The notes under the pieces: generated by a model
Seen by the model: only the letters and a program-made list of their open reading frames with translations
Told to the model about the DNA's origin: nothing
The model's database searches: none
Assembly: GCA_964605975.1 (NCBI GenBank)
Contig: CAZSER010000001.1
Coordinates: 1-46,330 of the forward strand
Source of the DNA: JBAYHA01 sp964605975
GTDB lineage: Bacteria; Patescibacteriota; Patescibacteriia; UBA11705; JABHMO01
Direction of reading: 5' to 3'
Length of the DNA stretch: 46,330 nt
Made by a program: the position numbers and the translations under genes
Shown here: one piece after another, positions 15,366 through 22,634 of the stretch
How the letters are laid out: each line of letters opens with the position of its first letter
Numbering within the stretch: position 1 is the first letter of the stretch

Positions 15366-17243
15366 TTAAACTTCAATCACCACCGGTAAAATCATCGGTC
15401 GGCGTTTGGTTTTTTTGTATAGAAGTTCCCCCAATTCATCTCGTAATTTATTTTTCAAAAACATGGGGTCGAATGCTTTTCCTACTTTTCCTGCGATAAC
15501 CTTTTTACTAAACACCCGCGCCTCTTCGATAAGTTTTTTACTTTCTTTCATGTGAACAAATCCACGAGAAATGATATCGGGACTACCAACTAATTCGCCA
15601 TTATTTTTTTTGACCATGGCAATAACGACAAACATACCATCTTCGCTCATCATCTGACGATCGCGCAAAACGATACTTGAAACATCTCCAACACCCAAGC
15701 CGTCAACCATGATGTATTCAGTGGGGACTTTTTCGGTGGTAAGTTTTCCGACTGTCTCTTTGGTTTTGGGGTCTTGAGAAAATTCCATGACTTGACCATT
15801 AGAGGCAATAAAGATATTTTCAGATTTCATTCCGACACTTTCTGCTAACTGCCCATGGATTCGCAACATGTAATGATTAGCTTCAACCGGGATTAGATAT
15901 TTAGGATTAAAAAGTCGGATAATAAGTTTTAAATCTTCTTGTTTCGCATGACCTCCGGCATGAACATCCAAAATTTGATAGTGATAAACAGTTGCACCTT
16001 GTTTGTAAAATGAATCCTTTAGATTTTGAATAGTTCTTTCGTTTCCGGGAATTACGGAAGAAGAAAAAAGAATTGAATCATTTTTCTTGACATGTAAAAA
16101 TTTATGATCGTGATTAGCAATGCGATTCAAAACGGCATTTTTTTCTCCCTGCGCCCCTGTGCCAATAATCACCAATTTATCGTCTGGGGTTTTTCTGGCA
16201 GTATTTTCATCAACCAAATTATGTCGATTAAATTTTAAATAACCAAGATCATAAGCGATTTCGATATTTGAGTTCATGCTTCGACCATCAAGATAAACTC
16301 GGCGACCGTATTTTTCCGCTAAGGTTAAAACTTGTTGAATACGATTGATCAAGGAGGCGAATGTGCCAACAATAATTCTGCCTTTGGCTTCTTGAAAAAC
16401 CGTTTCGATTGAACCGGTAATTTCACCTTCCGAAATTTGATGGCCACGATGTTCGGCATCAGTGGAGTCCGCCATTAAAGCCAAAACTCCTTTGGCGCCA
16501 ATTAAAGCAATTTTGTTTAGATCAATGGGTTTGTCATTAATTGGGCTTAAGTCAACCTTGAAATCTCCAGTGTGAACAACCGTTCCTATTGGTGTGTGCA
16601 TGACAACTCCAAAGCTATCGGGAATATTGTGGTTTACCCGAAAGAACTCAACTAAAAAATTCCCTAATTGAATGCGATCTTTTTCGGGATCAACTACTCT
16701 AATATCCAAGGCTGGTTTGCGATATTCTTCATGTCTTTTTTTGATTAGGCCAGCCGTTAGTTTGGCGGTAAAAAGTGGGGGATTGCCAAGTTCTGGCATT
16801 AGATGAGAAATTGCGCCAATGTGGTCATAATGCCCATGAGTAATAATTACACCACGAATCTTTTTTAATTTATTTCGTAAATAAGAAATATCAGGAATAA
16901 TATAATCAATTCCCGGCATGTTTTCTTCTGGGAACTGCAATCCCATGTCAACAATAATAATATCATCACCGTATTCTAAAACGGACATGTTTCTTCCTAC
17001 TTCTTCTAATCCACCCAAAACCATAATTCGTAATGAGTTTTTTTTACCGTTTTGATCTTGGGCAAAAAATTGACGAACTCTTGGTTGGGGGGCGAGAAAT
17101 TTGTTTTTTGGAGTAGGTGTTACCGTTGTTTGTAGTGAGCGAATTTTGGCGGCCACCACGGGCGACGGTTGTCGCCCCGCGGAACGCGGTCCGCTTTGCG
17201 GACGTGGTGTCCGCGTTGGATAACTGGGTGTTTTATTTAGCAT
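15366..17243 (-). CDS. rnj: Ribonuclease J
   Basis: A 625-residue RNase J, the metallo-beta-lactamase/beta-CASP nuclease that matures and decays RNA. The zinc motif HGHYDH is at 136-141, followed by RVNHNIPDS, VHTGDFKVD and the beta-CASP motif HAGGHAKQEDL. The first ~68 residues are an extra Pro/Arg/Ser-rich tail ahead of the normal core. Residues 10-29 of this tail come from a GC-rich patch of nested hairpins (see repeat entry). A long inverted repeat lies in the leader. The C-terminal domain is complete (ends in PMILPVVIEV). It is a single-gene unit. Confidence 0.95.
   Translation of the reverse strand: MLNKTPSYPTRTPRPQSGPRSAGRQPSPVVAAKIRSLQTTVTPTPKNKFLAPQPRVRQFFAQDQNGKKNSLRIMVLGGLEEVGRNMSVLEYGDDIIIVDMGLQFPEENMPGIDYIIPDISYLRNKLKKIRGVIITHGHYDHIGAISHLMPELGNPPLFTAKLTAGLIKKRHEEYRKPALDIRVVDPEKDRIQLGNFLVEFFRVNHNIPDSFGVVMHTPIGTVVHTGDFKVDLSPINDKPIDLNKIALIGAKGVLALMADSTDAEHRGHQISEGEITGSIETVFQEAKGRIIVGTFASLINRIQQVLTLAEKYGRRVYLDGRSMNSNIEIAYDLGYLKFNRHNLVDENTARKTPDDKLVIIGTGAQGEKNAVLNRIANHDHKFLHVKKNDSILFSSSVIPGNERTIQNLKDSFYKQGATVYHYQILDVHAGGHAKQEDLKLIIRLFNPKYLIPVEANHYMLRIHGQLAESVGMKSENIFIASNGQVMEFSQDPKTKETVGKLTTEKVPTEYIMVDGLGVGDVSSIVLRDRQMMSEDGMFVVIAMVKKNNGELVGSPDIISRGFVHMKESKKLIEEARVFSKKVIAGKVGKAFDPMFLKNKLRDELGELLYKKTKRRPMILPVVIEV
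17158..17215. repeat. GC-rich cluster of nested hairpins inside rnj
   Basis: About 58 nt of strongly GC-rich DNA in an AT-rich gene. It contains GGGCGAC/GTCGCCC (17160-17177, loop GGTT), CCGCG/CGCGG (17177-17189) and GTCCGC/GCGGAC (17189-17203). A second GTCCGC at 17209-17214 can pair alternatively with the same GCGGAC. It is read in frame as part of the RNase J N-terminal tail, like an in-frame palindromic repeat insertion. Confidence 0.6.
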
Positions 17244-17253
17244 AAGTTTATAA

Positions 17254-17306
17254 AGTCGAAATAGTTATTAAAAGTTTTTATTAAATAGGTAATAATTTTT
17301 TCGACT
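17254..17306 (-). promoter_or_regulatory. Long inverted repeat upstream of rnj
   Basis: Arms of 17 nt (17254-17270 and 17290-17306) match at 15 of 17 positions (core AGTCGAAA / TTTCGACT) around a 19-nt loop, 11 nt upstream of the rnj start codon. It could be a leader hairpin or an operator. A transcription start was not resolved. Confidence 0.4.
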
Positions 17307-17430
17307 GTTTTTTATAGTTAATTTTTTAAGTAAAATAAAAAAAGTCTTTTTATTTGTTTGAAAAAGATTTTTCAAATTAAAATATTTTTTAAAAAGTCGT
17401 TAATTTTTAAGGGACAAGAAGTTAGGGAAA

Positions 17431-19284
17431 TTATTTATTCCAATTGCGAGTAGTTTTGATATACCAAGAAGTAATATTGGCAAAACGATTTGCCGGAGTA
17501 ATAATTTTTTTTATGGGAGAACTTTTTAGAATTTTATGTTGAGGATAAGTATAAGTAGAGCTATAAAGAAAAATCGCTGGAACATTATCCGTCAAAATTT
17601 TCTGAAAAGAGATATATTTTTGTGCTCGATCTTCTGGTTTAATTGTTTTCCGAGCTTCCTCTAAAAGTTTATCTGCTTCGGAAGAACCAAAAGAGGTTAA
17701 ATTTAAACCGGGAGAAACTTTTTGGCTACTATGCCAAAAAGGATAAGGATCAGGATCTGCTCCCAAAATTTGTCCATAAAGAAGAGCTTCATAATCTCGT
17801 GAAGCGATAATTGTGGAAATATTTTCTTTTTTGACAAATTTTAAATTAACTTTTACTCCTAACTGCTTCCAATCACTTTGAATCTTTTTGGCTACCTTTA
17901 CGATTTCCGCTTGTTCTACCGTGGTTAAAGTAAACTCAAGAAATCTATTACCATGTTTTCTTACTTGAAAAGGATAAGGCTCGGAAGATTCATTTTCAAC
18001 CGGATATTCGTTTAATTTCCAATCTGATTTTTCTAAACTTTCTCTGGCTTCTAAAATGTTAAATTCTAGCTTGTTAAGGTCTTCGGTATATCCTAAATAA
18101 CCGTTTAGGATAGGGCCATTAATAGTTTGAGCTTCGGCATTTTGAAGTTCATTTATCAATTGATTTTTGTCGATTCCTTTTGCTAATGTTTTTCTAATTT
18201 CTAACTCTTTTAAAATTGGGTTTTTTTCGTAATTAAAGAAAACGGCCGTATATTGGGGAAGTTGTAATAAATTGAAATTAATGTTTCGATTATTGATAAT
18301 TCTATCCCGCAGTTCTTTTGGTAGATAACTTAATCCATCAATTTTTTTGTTATTTAAAGCATCAACGGCCAAATCAAAAGATTCATAAAATTTCAGATCA
18401 AACTCTTCAATATATGGTTGTCCAAAATGGTATTGATTATTGTTTGTAAAAGTAAAGTTTTTGATCTTGCCGTTAGCGTTTTTTGTCAAAGAAGAAAATT
18501 TAAAAGGTCCAGACCCGATTGGTTTGAGGTTATATTCGGCCAATAACATGTTTTCCGGTTCAATGTTTTTCCAAATATGTTCCGGTAGGATACCAACGGT
18601 TAAATTTTCCAAGAAGGGAGAAAACGGTTCTGACAATGAGATTTTTAGACTGTTTTCATCAATTTTTTCCACCAAAACTCCTTGAAAATTATAATAAAGT
18701 GGTGTTTTACTTCGAGGGTTTTGGATTCTGGAAAAAGTAAATAAAACATCTTCGATATCTAATTTCTCACCATCATGGAAAAAAACATCTGATCGTAGTT
18801 TGATGGTATAAACTTTTTGGTCTTCTGAAATTTCAAAACTTTCGGCAACATCTGGGATAATACCTTCGGCGGAATACTTAAAAAGTCCGGAATAAATAAT
18901 TTCAACTAAGTCTAAATCTACATCATTTCCTTGTGCAAATAGTGGGTTGATATAACGAGGAGCACCAACTAAACCTTCGGAATAAGTTCCACCAATCTTT
19001 GGTTCGAGCGAAGAATTTTGCCAATAGATATTTAAACAAAGTGCAATCACGCAAACAAAAACTACTCCGAATAAAACACGGATGACTAATCTCTCTACAT
19101 CACTTAGGTATTTAAATGAATAAATAAGCTGTTCTTTGGTAGGGAGTTTTCTCTTGGTGTTTAGTTTTTGAACGAGGAGTTCATCATGACGATGAAACCT
19201 TTTTGTTTTTTTTTGCCAATCATTTCTTTTAAACTTAGATAGTTTTTTTAAAATGAAGGCTGAGATTTTTTTGAATAATGACAC
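17431..19284 (-). CDS. Membrane-anchored peptide/oligopeptide ABC substrate-binding protein
   Basis: A 617-residue family 5 extracellular solute-binding protein (OppA/DppA type). A basic cytoplasmic segment of ~65 residues and one transmembrane helix at about 66-87 replace the usual signal peptide and lipobox. The binding domain starts at about 98 (GGTYSEGLVGAPRYINPLF) and includes the family stretch VAESFEISEDQKVYTIKLR and FHDGEKLDIEDVLFTFSR. The start codon is GTG. It lies 39 nt after secG, separated by a hairpin. No permease or ATPase gene is nearby, so whether it feeds a transporter or acts as a sensor or chaperone is open. Confidence 0.87.
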   Translation of the reverse strand: MSLFKKISAFILKKLSKFKRNDWQKKTKRFHRHDELLVQKLNTKRKLPTKEQLIYSFKYLSDVERLVIRVLFGVVFVCVIALCLNIYWQNSSLEPKIGGTYSEGLVGAPRYINPLFAQGNDVDLDLVEIIYSGLFKYSAEGIIPDVAESFEISEDQKVYTIKLRSDVFFHDGEKLDIEDVLFTFSRIQNPRSKTPLYYNFQGVLVEKIDENSLKISLSEPFSPFLENLTVGILPEHIWKNIEPENMLLAEYNLKPIGSGPFKFSSLTKNANGKIKNFTFTNNNQYHFGQPYIEEFDLKFYESFDLAVDALNNKKIDGLSYLPKELRDRIINNRNINFNLLQLPQYTAVFFNYEKNPILKELEIRKTLAKGIDKNQLINELQNAEAQTINGPILNGYLGYTEDLNKLEFNILEARESLEKSDWKLNEYPVENESSEPYPFQVRKHGNRFLEFTLTTVEQAEIVKVAKKIQSDWKQLGVKVNLKFVKKENISTIIASRDYEALLYGQILGADPDPYPFWHSSQKVSPGLNLTSFGSSEADKLLEEARKTIKPEDRAQKYISFQKILTDNVPAIFLYSSTYTYPQHKILKSSPIKKIITPANRFANITSWYIKTTRNWNK

Positions 19285-19297
19285 AAATTATTGATAA

Positions 19298-19322
19298 AAC
19301 AGACCCTTGTTCGGGGTTTGTT
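19298..19322 (-). terminator. Hairpin after secG
   Basis: A 9-bp stem with one G-T pair (AACAGACCC with GGGTTTGTT, 7-nt loop) and a short T tail on the minus strand, between secG and the substrate-binding protein gene. It is probably a partial terminator. Confidence 0.6.
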
Positions 19323-19323
19323 T

Positions 19324-19551
19324 TTAAGCTTGAAGCAAAATGTTAACAAAAGAAATTCCCAAAAATAGAACAGCAAAAATAATAGTCAAAATAAAGATTG
19401 TTTTTTCCATTCCTCTCTTGGTGCGATAAACATTCCCGGCACCAGATCCACCAAAAACACCAGAAAGTCCGCCTTCTTTGTTTTGTAATAAAACTAATAT
19501 AATTAAAACAATAGCAGAAATAACCTGTAAAATAGTAATGATAGTATTCAT
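19324..19551 (-). CDS. secG: Preprotein translocase subunit SecG
   Basis: A 75-residue membrane protein with two helices (about 3-22 and 49-72) and the conserved loop LLQNKEGGLSGVFGGSG. SecG assists the SecYE channel. The frame opens further upstream to 19584, but the predicted transcription start at about 19583 and the typical SecG N-terminus support the ATG at 19551. No Shine-Dalgarno is present. A perfect consensus promoter precedes it. Confidence 0.93.
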   Translation of the reverse strand: MNTIITILQVISAIVLIILVLLQNKEGGLSGVFGGSGAGNVYRTKRGMEKTIFILTIIFAVLFLGISFVNILLQA

Positions 19552-19589
19552 AAAATAGGAGTTTGTATTTGATTGTATAATCAAAAGGA

Positions 19590-19618
19590 ATTATAGCAAG
19601 CTCATTTTTTATTGTCAA
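19590..19618 (-). promoter_or_regulatory. Consensus promoter of secG
   Basis: TTGACA (19613-19618), 17-nt spacer, TATAAT (19590-19595) on the minus strand: a perfect consensus, with TGC before the -10. Confidence 0.92.
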
Positions 19619-19713
19619 TACCTAAGGGGGATAAAATAGCTAAAATAAAACAATTTAAGCTGGATGTTGGAGGCTCTTCGGGGGATAACTTTATTTCTAT
19701 AAACAACTTTTTA

Positions 19714-19722
19714 TGTTATAAT
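19714..19722 (+). promoter_or_regulatory. Extended -10 promoter of DsbA-por operon
   Basis: TGTTATAAT, an extended -10 whose hexamer ends 9 nt before the ATG at 19732. The transcript should start at about 19729-19731, so the first gene would be leaderless. No clear -35. Confidence 0.65.
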
Positions 19723-19731
19723 TATTAAAGT

Positions 19732-20475
19732 ATGGAAAGCAATCAATTTAATCCTCAAAAAAATAATCAAATGGAGAAAAAAGCTGTAAAGTGGTGGGTT
19801 TTTATTTTGTTTTTTATTTTGGCTTTTATAGCTATGATGGTTCCCGTTTTTTTGTCACAGTTTTTTTCTATTTATGGACAGGCCAAAAAGGGGACTTATG
19901 TTTTTGAAGAAGAGCTAAAAAGAGAACCTCCTTTTCAGCCAGAAGAGTTTATGAGTCCCACTTCTTCTTGCATGGGGGCGGAAAATCCCAAGTTGACTAT
20001 TGTTGAGTTTGGTGATTTTAACTGTTCTAAATGTGCGGATTCTCATGAGATTATTAAAAACATAATGCAAGAATATGGAGAGGTTGTTCGTTTTTGTTGG
20101 AGAAATATGGCCATTTTAAGTGAGAGTTCTTTGAGTATGGCAATGGCCGGTGTTTGTGCGGAGAAGCAGGGTAAATTTTGGGAGGTTCATGATGCTTTTT
20201 TGCGGGCAAGAGGAACTTTTTTTGATGAAGATCAATTTTTTCAGGCAATTTTTGATCAAGGGGTTGATCAAAGCAAGTTTGAAGTTTGCATGAAGCATAA
20301 ACTTACAGAAGCTGAAATTAAAAAAGATTATTTTGCTTGGCGAGATTTGAATTTGATGGGAACGCCAACCTTTTTTGTTAACGGCCACAAGCTAGAAGGA
20401 GTTATTCCTTTGGATATTTGGCAAAAACTAATTCCATATTTTGTTAGCGTATATGACCAAAAAAATCCAAATTAG
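19732..20475 (+). CDS. DsbA-like membrane-anchored thiol-disulfide oxidoreductase
   Basis: A 247-residue thioredoxin-fold protein. One transmembrane anchor lies at about 21-42. The active site CSKC is at 98-101 (GDFNCSKC), and a cis-proline loop GTPTFFVNG follows near 208-216. The layout fits the DsbA/thioredoxin_4 family, which oxidises or reshuffles disulfides outside the membrane. It heads the por operon and overlaps porG by 23 nt. The Cys-rich protein three genes downstream is a plausible substrate; that link is inference. A DsbB- or VKOR-like partner is not in the window. Confidence 0.9.
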   Translation: MESNQFNPQKNNQMEKKAVKWWVFILFFILAFIAMMVPVFLSQFFSIYGQAKKGTYVFEEELKREPPFQPEEFMSPTSSCMGAENPKLTIVEFGDFNCSKCADSHEIIKNIMQEYGEVVRFCWRNMAILSESSLSMAMAGVCAEKQGKFWEVHDAFLRARGTFFDEDQFFQAIFDQGVDQSKFEVCMKHKLTEAEIKKDYFAWRDLNLMGTPTFFVNGHKLEGVIPLDIWQKLIPYFVSVYDQKNPN

Positions 20476-21010
20476 ATTTCATGGACGAGGTGGACAAGGA
20501 ACGGTCACTTTGGCTGATTTAACGGCGAGGTCCGCTTTTTATAATGGTTATGAAGTGCAAGGTTTTCCTAGCTTTGGAGTAGAGAGGCGTGGTGCGCCAG
20601 TGGAAGCTTTTGTGCGAATTTCTACAGAAAAAATTTTAACTAGAGAACAAATTTATTCTCCTGATTTTTTAATTATTCAAGATGAAACTTTATTAAAGTC
20701 CGAAGATATTGTTTTGCATGGAGTGAAGAATAAAACAGTAATTATTGTCAATAGCAATAGTCAGGAAATTCCAGCCATTTTATCGGGGAAAAAGGTTTTT
20801 CTTTTTCCTGCCGAAACTTTGGCGATAAAAACTATTGGTAAACCTTTTGTTAACACAATTTTATTAGGAGTTTTGGGTGTTTTGAGTGATCTTTTTGATG
20901 AGGATTCAATGGATAGAGCAATCAAAGAGGTAATAAAAAAAGAAGTAGTTGATTTAAATCTTCAGGCTATGAAAGAAGCTGTTTCCGAAACTAAGAAAAG
21001 ATTTTTATGA
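20453..21010 (+). CDS. porG: Pyruvate:ferredoxin oxidoreductase gamma subunit
   Basis: A 185-residue gamma subunit of the four-subunit 2-oxoacid:ferredoxin oxidoreductase, with FHGRGGQGTVTLA near the start and GFPSFGVERRGAPV after it, as in pyruvate-specific members. The ATG at 20453 (MTKKIQIRFHGRG) is chosen over an upstream start because it begins the conserved domain. It overlaps the DsbA-like gene by 23 nt and the next gene by 4 nt. The complex converts pyruvate and CoA to acetyl-CoA and CO2 with reduction of ferredoxin. Confidence 0.92.
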   Translation: MTKKIQIRFHGRGGQGTVTLADLTARSAFYNGYEVQGFPSFGVERRGAPVEAFVRISTEKILTREQIYSPDFLIIQDETLLKSEDIVLHGVKNKTVIIVNSNSQEIPAILSGKKVFLFPAETLAIKTIGKPFVNTILLGVLGVLSDLFDEDSMDRAIKEVIKKEVVDLNLQAMKEAVSETKKRFL

Positions 21011-21276
21011 AAAATAAAATAGTTGCTTTGCCGGGAACAACCAAAGAAAACAAAACAGGGGATTGGAGAACTCATCGTCCGGTGGTTGATCATGACCGTT
21101 GTATCGCTTGTGGTAATTGTGCCCGTGTTTGTCCCGAGGGGTGTGTTTTTCCGGTAGGAGACAAGGCATTACAAGGAAAAATTTTTTATGAAAATGATTT
21201 GGATTATTGTAAAGGTTGTGGTTTATGCGCCGAAGAATGTCCGGTAAAGTGTATTAAAATGGTGAAGGAGGAATAA
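21007..21276 (+). CDS. porD: Pyruvate:ferredoxin oxidoreductase delta subunit (2[4Fe-4S])
   Basis: An 89-residue ferredoxin-like subunit. Two cluster motifs are present: CIACGNCARVCPEGC and CKGCGLCAEECPVKC. The N-terminal TGDWRTHRPVVDHDRC is typical of PorD. It overlaps porG by ATGA. After it, about 220 nt hold a palindromic repeat before porA, an unusual break in this operon. Confidence 0.94.
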   Translation: MKNKIVALPGTTKENKTGDWRTHRPVVDHDRCIACGNCARVCPEGCVFPVGDKALQGKIFYENDLDYCKGCGLCAEECPVKCIKMVKEE

Positions 21277-21311
21277 AAAAGAATACAAGGACAAAAAAAC
21301 AAAAGAACAAT

Positions 21312-21413
21312 CCAATTTGTCATTTCGAGCTTGTCGAGAAATCTCAAATTGGGAAAATTGTAAACTGCAGTCATGAGATCTCTCCAGGCAATTCGTTTAG
21401 TCGAAATGACAAA
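21312..21413. repeat. Dispersed palindromic repeat, copy 1
   Basis: An imperfect inverted repeat of about 100 nt with outer arms TTTGTCATTTCGA and TCGAAATGACAAA, inner blocks GAGAAATCTC and GAGATCTCTC, and a central GTAAACTGCAG. Copy 2 lies at 34223-34329 in the opposite orientation and shares these blocks. Weaker similarity extends into both A/T-rich flanks. It fills the gap between porD and porA and contains no gene. Confidence 0.8.
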
Positions 21414-21498
21414 AAGAGGAAGCAAGGCGAAAAAGAAAAAATGGGAAAAATTTTTAAATTGAGAAACTGTATTCACTAATTTTTTACTTTTTATTTAT

Positions 21499-22629
21499 AT
21501 GCGAAAAATAACGGAAGGATCTTTGGCCGTGGCGGAAATTATCAATATGTGTCGTCCTCAGGTTGTTTCTGCTTATCCAATAACGCCACAAACTCATATT
21601 GTTGAAGAGTTAGCAAAGATAAAGGCCAATGGGCAAGGATCTTTTGAATTTATTAGAGCCGAAAGTGAGTTCTCGGCGGGATCTATTGTTTTAGGCGCAA
21701 GTGCTTCCGGCGTTCGTGCTTATACGGCAACAAGCTCACAGGGGTTGCTTTATATGACGGAGGTTTTATTTACTATTTCGGGAATGCGTTTGCCATTGGT
21801 AATGACTTGTGCCAATCGAGCTATTTCGGCACCGATTAATATTTGGAATGACGAACAAGATAGCATGACCGTTCGTGATGCTGGTTGGATTATGTTGTAT
21901 GCAGAAAATAATCAGGAAGCTGTTGATTTTCATCCCATTGCCTTTAAAATTAGTGAACAGTTAAATATCCCTGTTATGGTGAATATGGATGGTTTTGTTT
22001 TGACTCATACCATTGAACCGGTTGATATGCCCGATTTGGAATTAATAAAAAATTATTTGCCAGAAAGAGTTCCCCTTGGTGGCGAGTATTTGGATGTTAA
22101 TAATCCTGTAAGTTTGGGAAGTTTAGTTACTCCTGAATATTATCAACAAATTAGACAAGATCTACATAATGATTTGGTTTCTTCACAAAAAACAGTTAAG
22201 CAAGAGATGAAAAATTATGCTCAGATTTTTGGGCGAGGTTTTGGAGAATTAGTTGAGTATTTCGGAAATCACAAGGCTTCGACAGTAATTGTTTCAAGGG
22301 GCTCTGTTTGTGGAACAATTAAGCAAGTTTTGTCCGCTTATCCTGATGTTGCTTTGGCAAGATTAAAATGTTATCGACCTTTTCCTGTCGAAGAGTTAAA
22401 AGAAAAACTAAAAAATGCCAAAAACATTATTGTTTTGGAAAAATGTTTATCTTTGGGAAAGGGAGGTCCAGTTTTTTCGGAAGTTCGAGATGTCCTATGG
22501 GGAATGAAAAATATAAAAAAAATCAGATCTTTTATTGGGGGGTTGGGAGGTCGAGATATTACCGAAAAAATGGTTATTTCCATGATCAAAAAAAGTAAAT
22601 TACCAAATGAAAAAATGATTTTATTATAA
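21499..22629 (+). CDS. porA: Pyruvate:ferredoxin oxidoreductase alpha subunit
   Basis: A 376-residue alpha subunit with YPITPQTHIVEELA, ATSSQGLLYMTEVLF and the residues that hold the pyrophosphate end of TPP. The C-terminal domain has RLKCYRPFPVEELKEKLKNA and VLEKCLSLGKGGPVF. It lies downstream of the palindromic repeat; the next gene, a Cys-rich membrane protein, begins 5 nt after its stop, so the two are co-transcribed. It is complete and close to the usual length. Confidence 0.93.
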   Translation: MRKITEGSLAVAEIINMCRPQVVSAYPITPQTHIVEELAKIKANGQGSFEFIRAESEFSAGSIVLGASASGVRAYTATSSQGLLYMTEVLFTISGMRLPLVMTCANRAISAPINIWNDEQDSMTVRDAGWIMLYAENNQEAVDFHPIAFKISEQLNIPVMVNMDGFVLTHTIEPVDMPDLELIKNYLPERVPLGGEYLDVNNPVSLGSLVTPEYYQQIRQDLHNDLVSSQKTVKQEMKNYAQIFGRGFGELVEYFGNHKASTVIVSRGSVCGTIKQVLSAYPDVALARLKCYRPFPVEELKEKLKNAKNIIVLEKCLSLGKGGPVFSEVRDVLWGMKNIKKIRSFIGGLGGRDITEKMVISMIKKSKLPNEKMILL

Positions 22630-22634
22630 AAATT

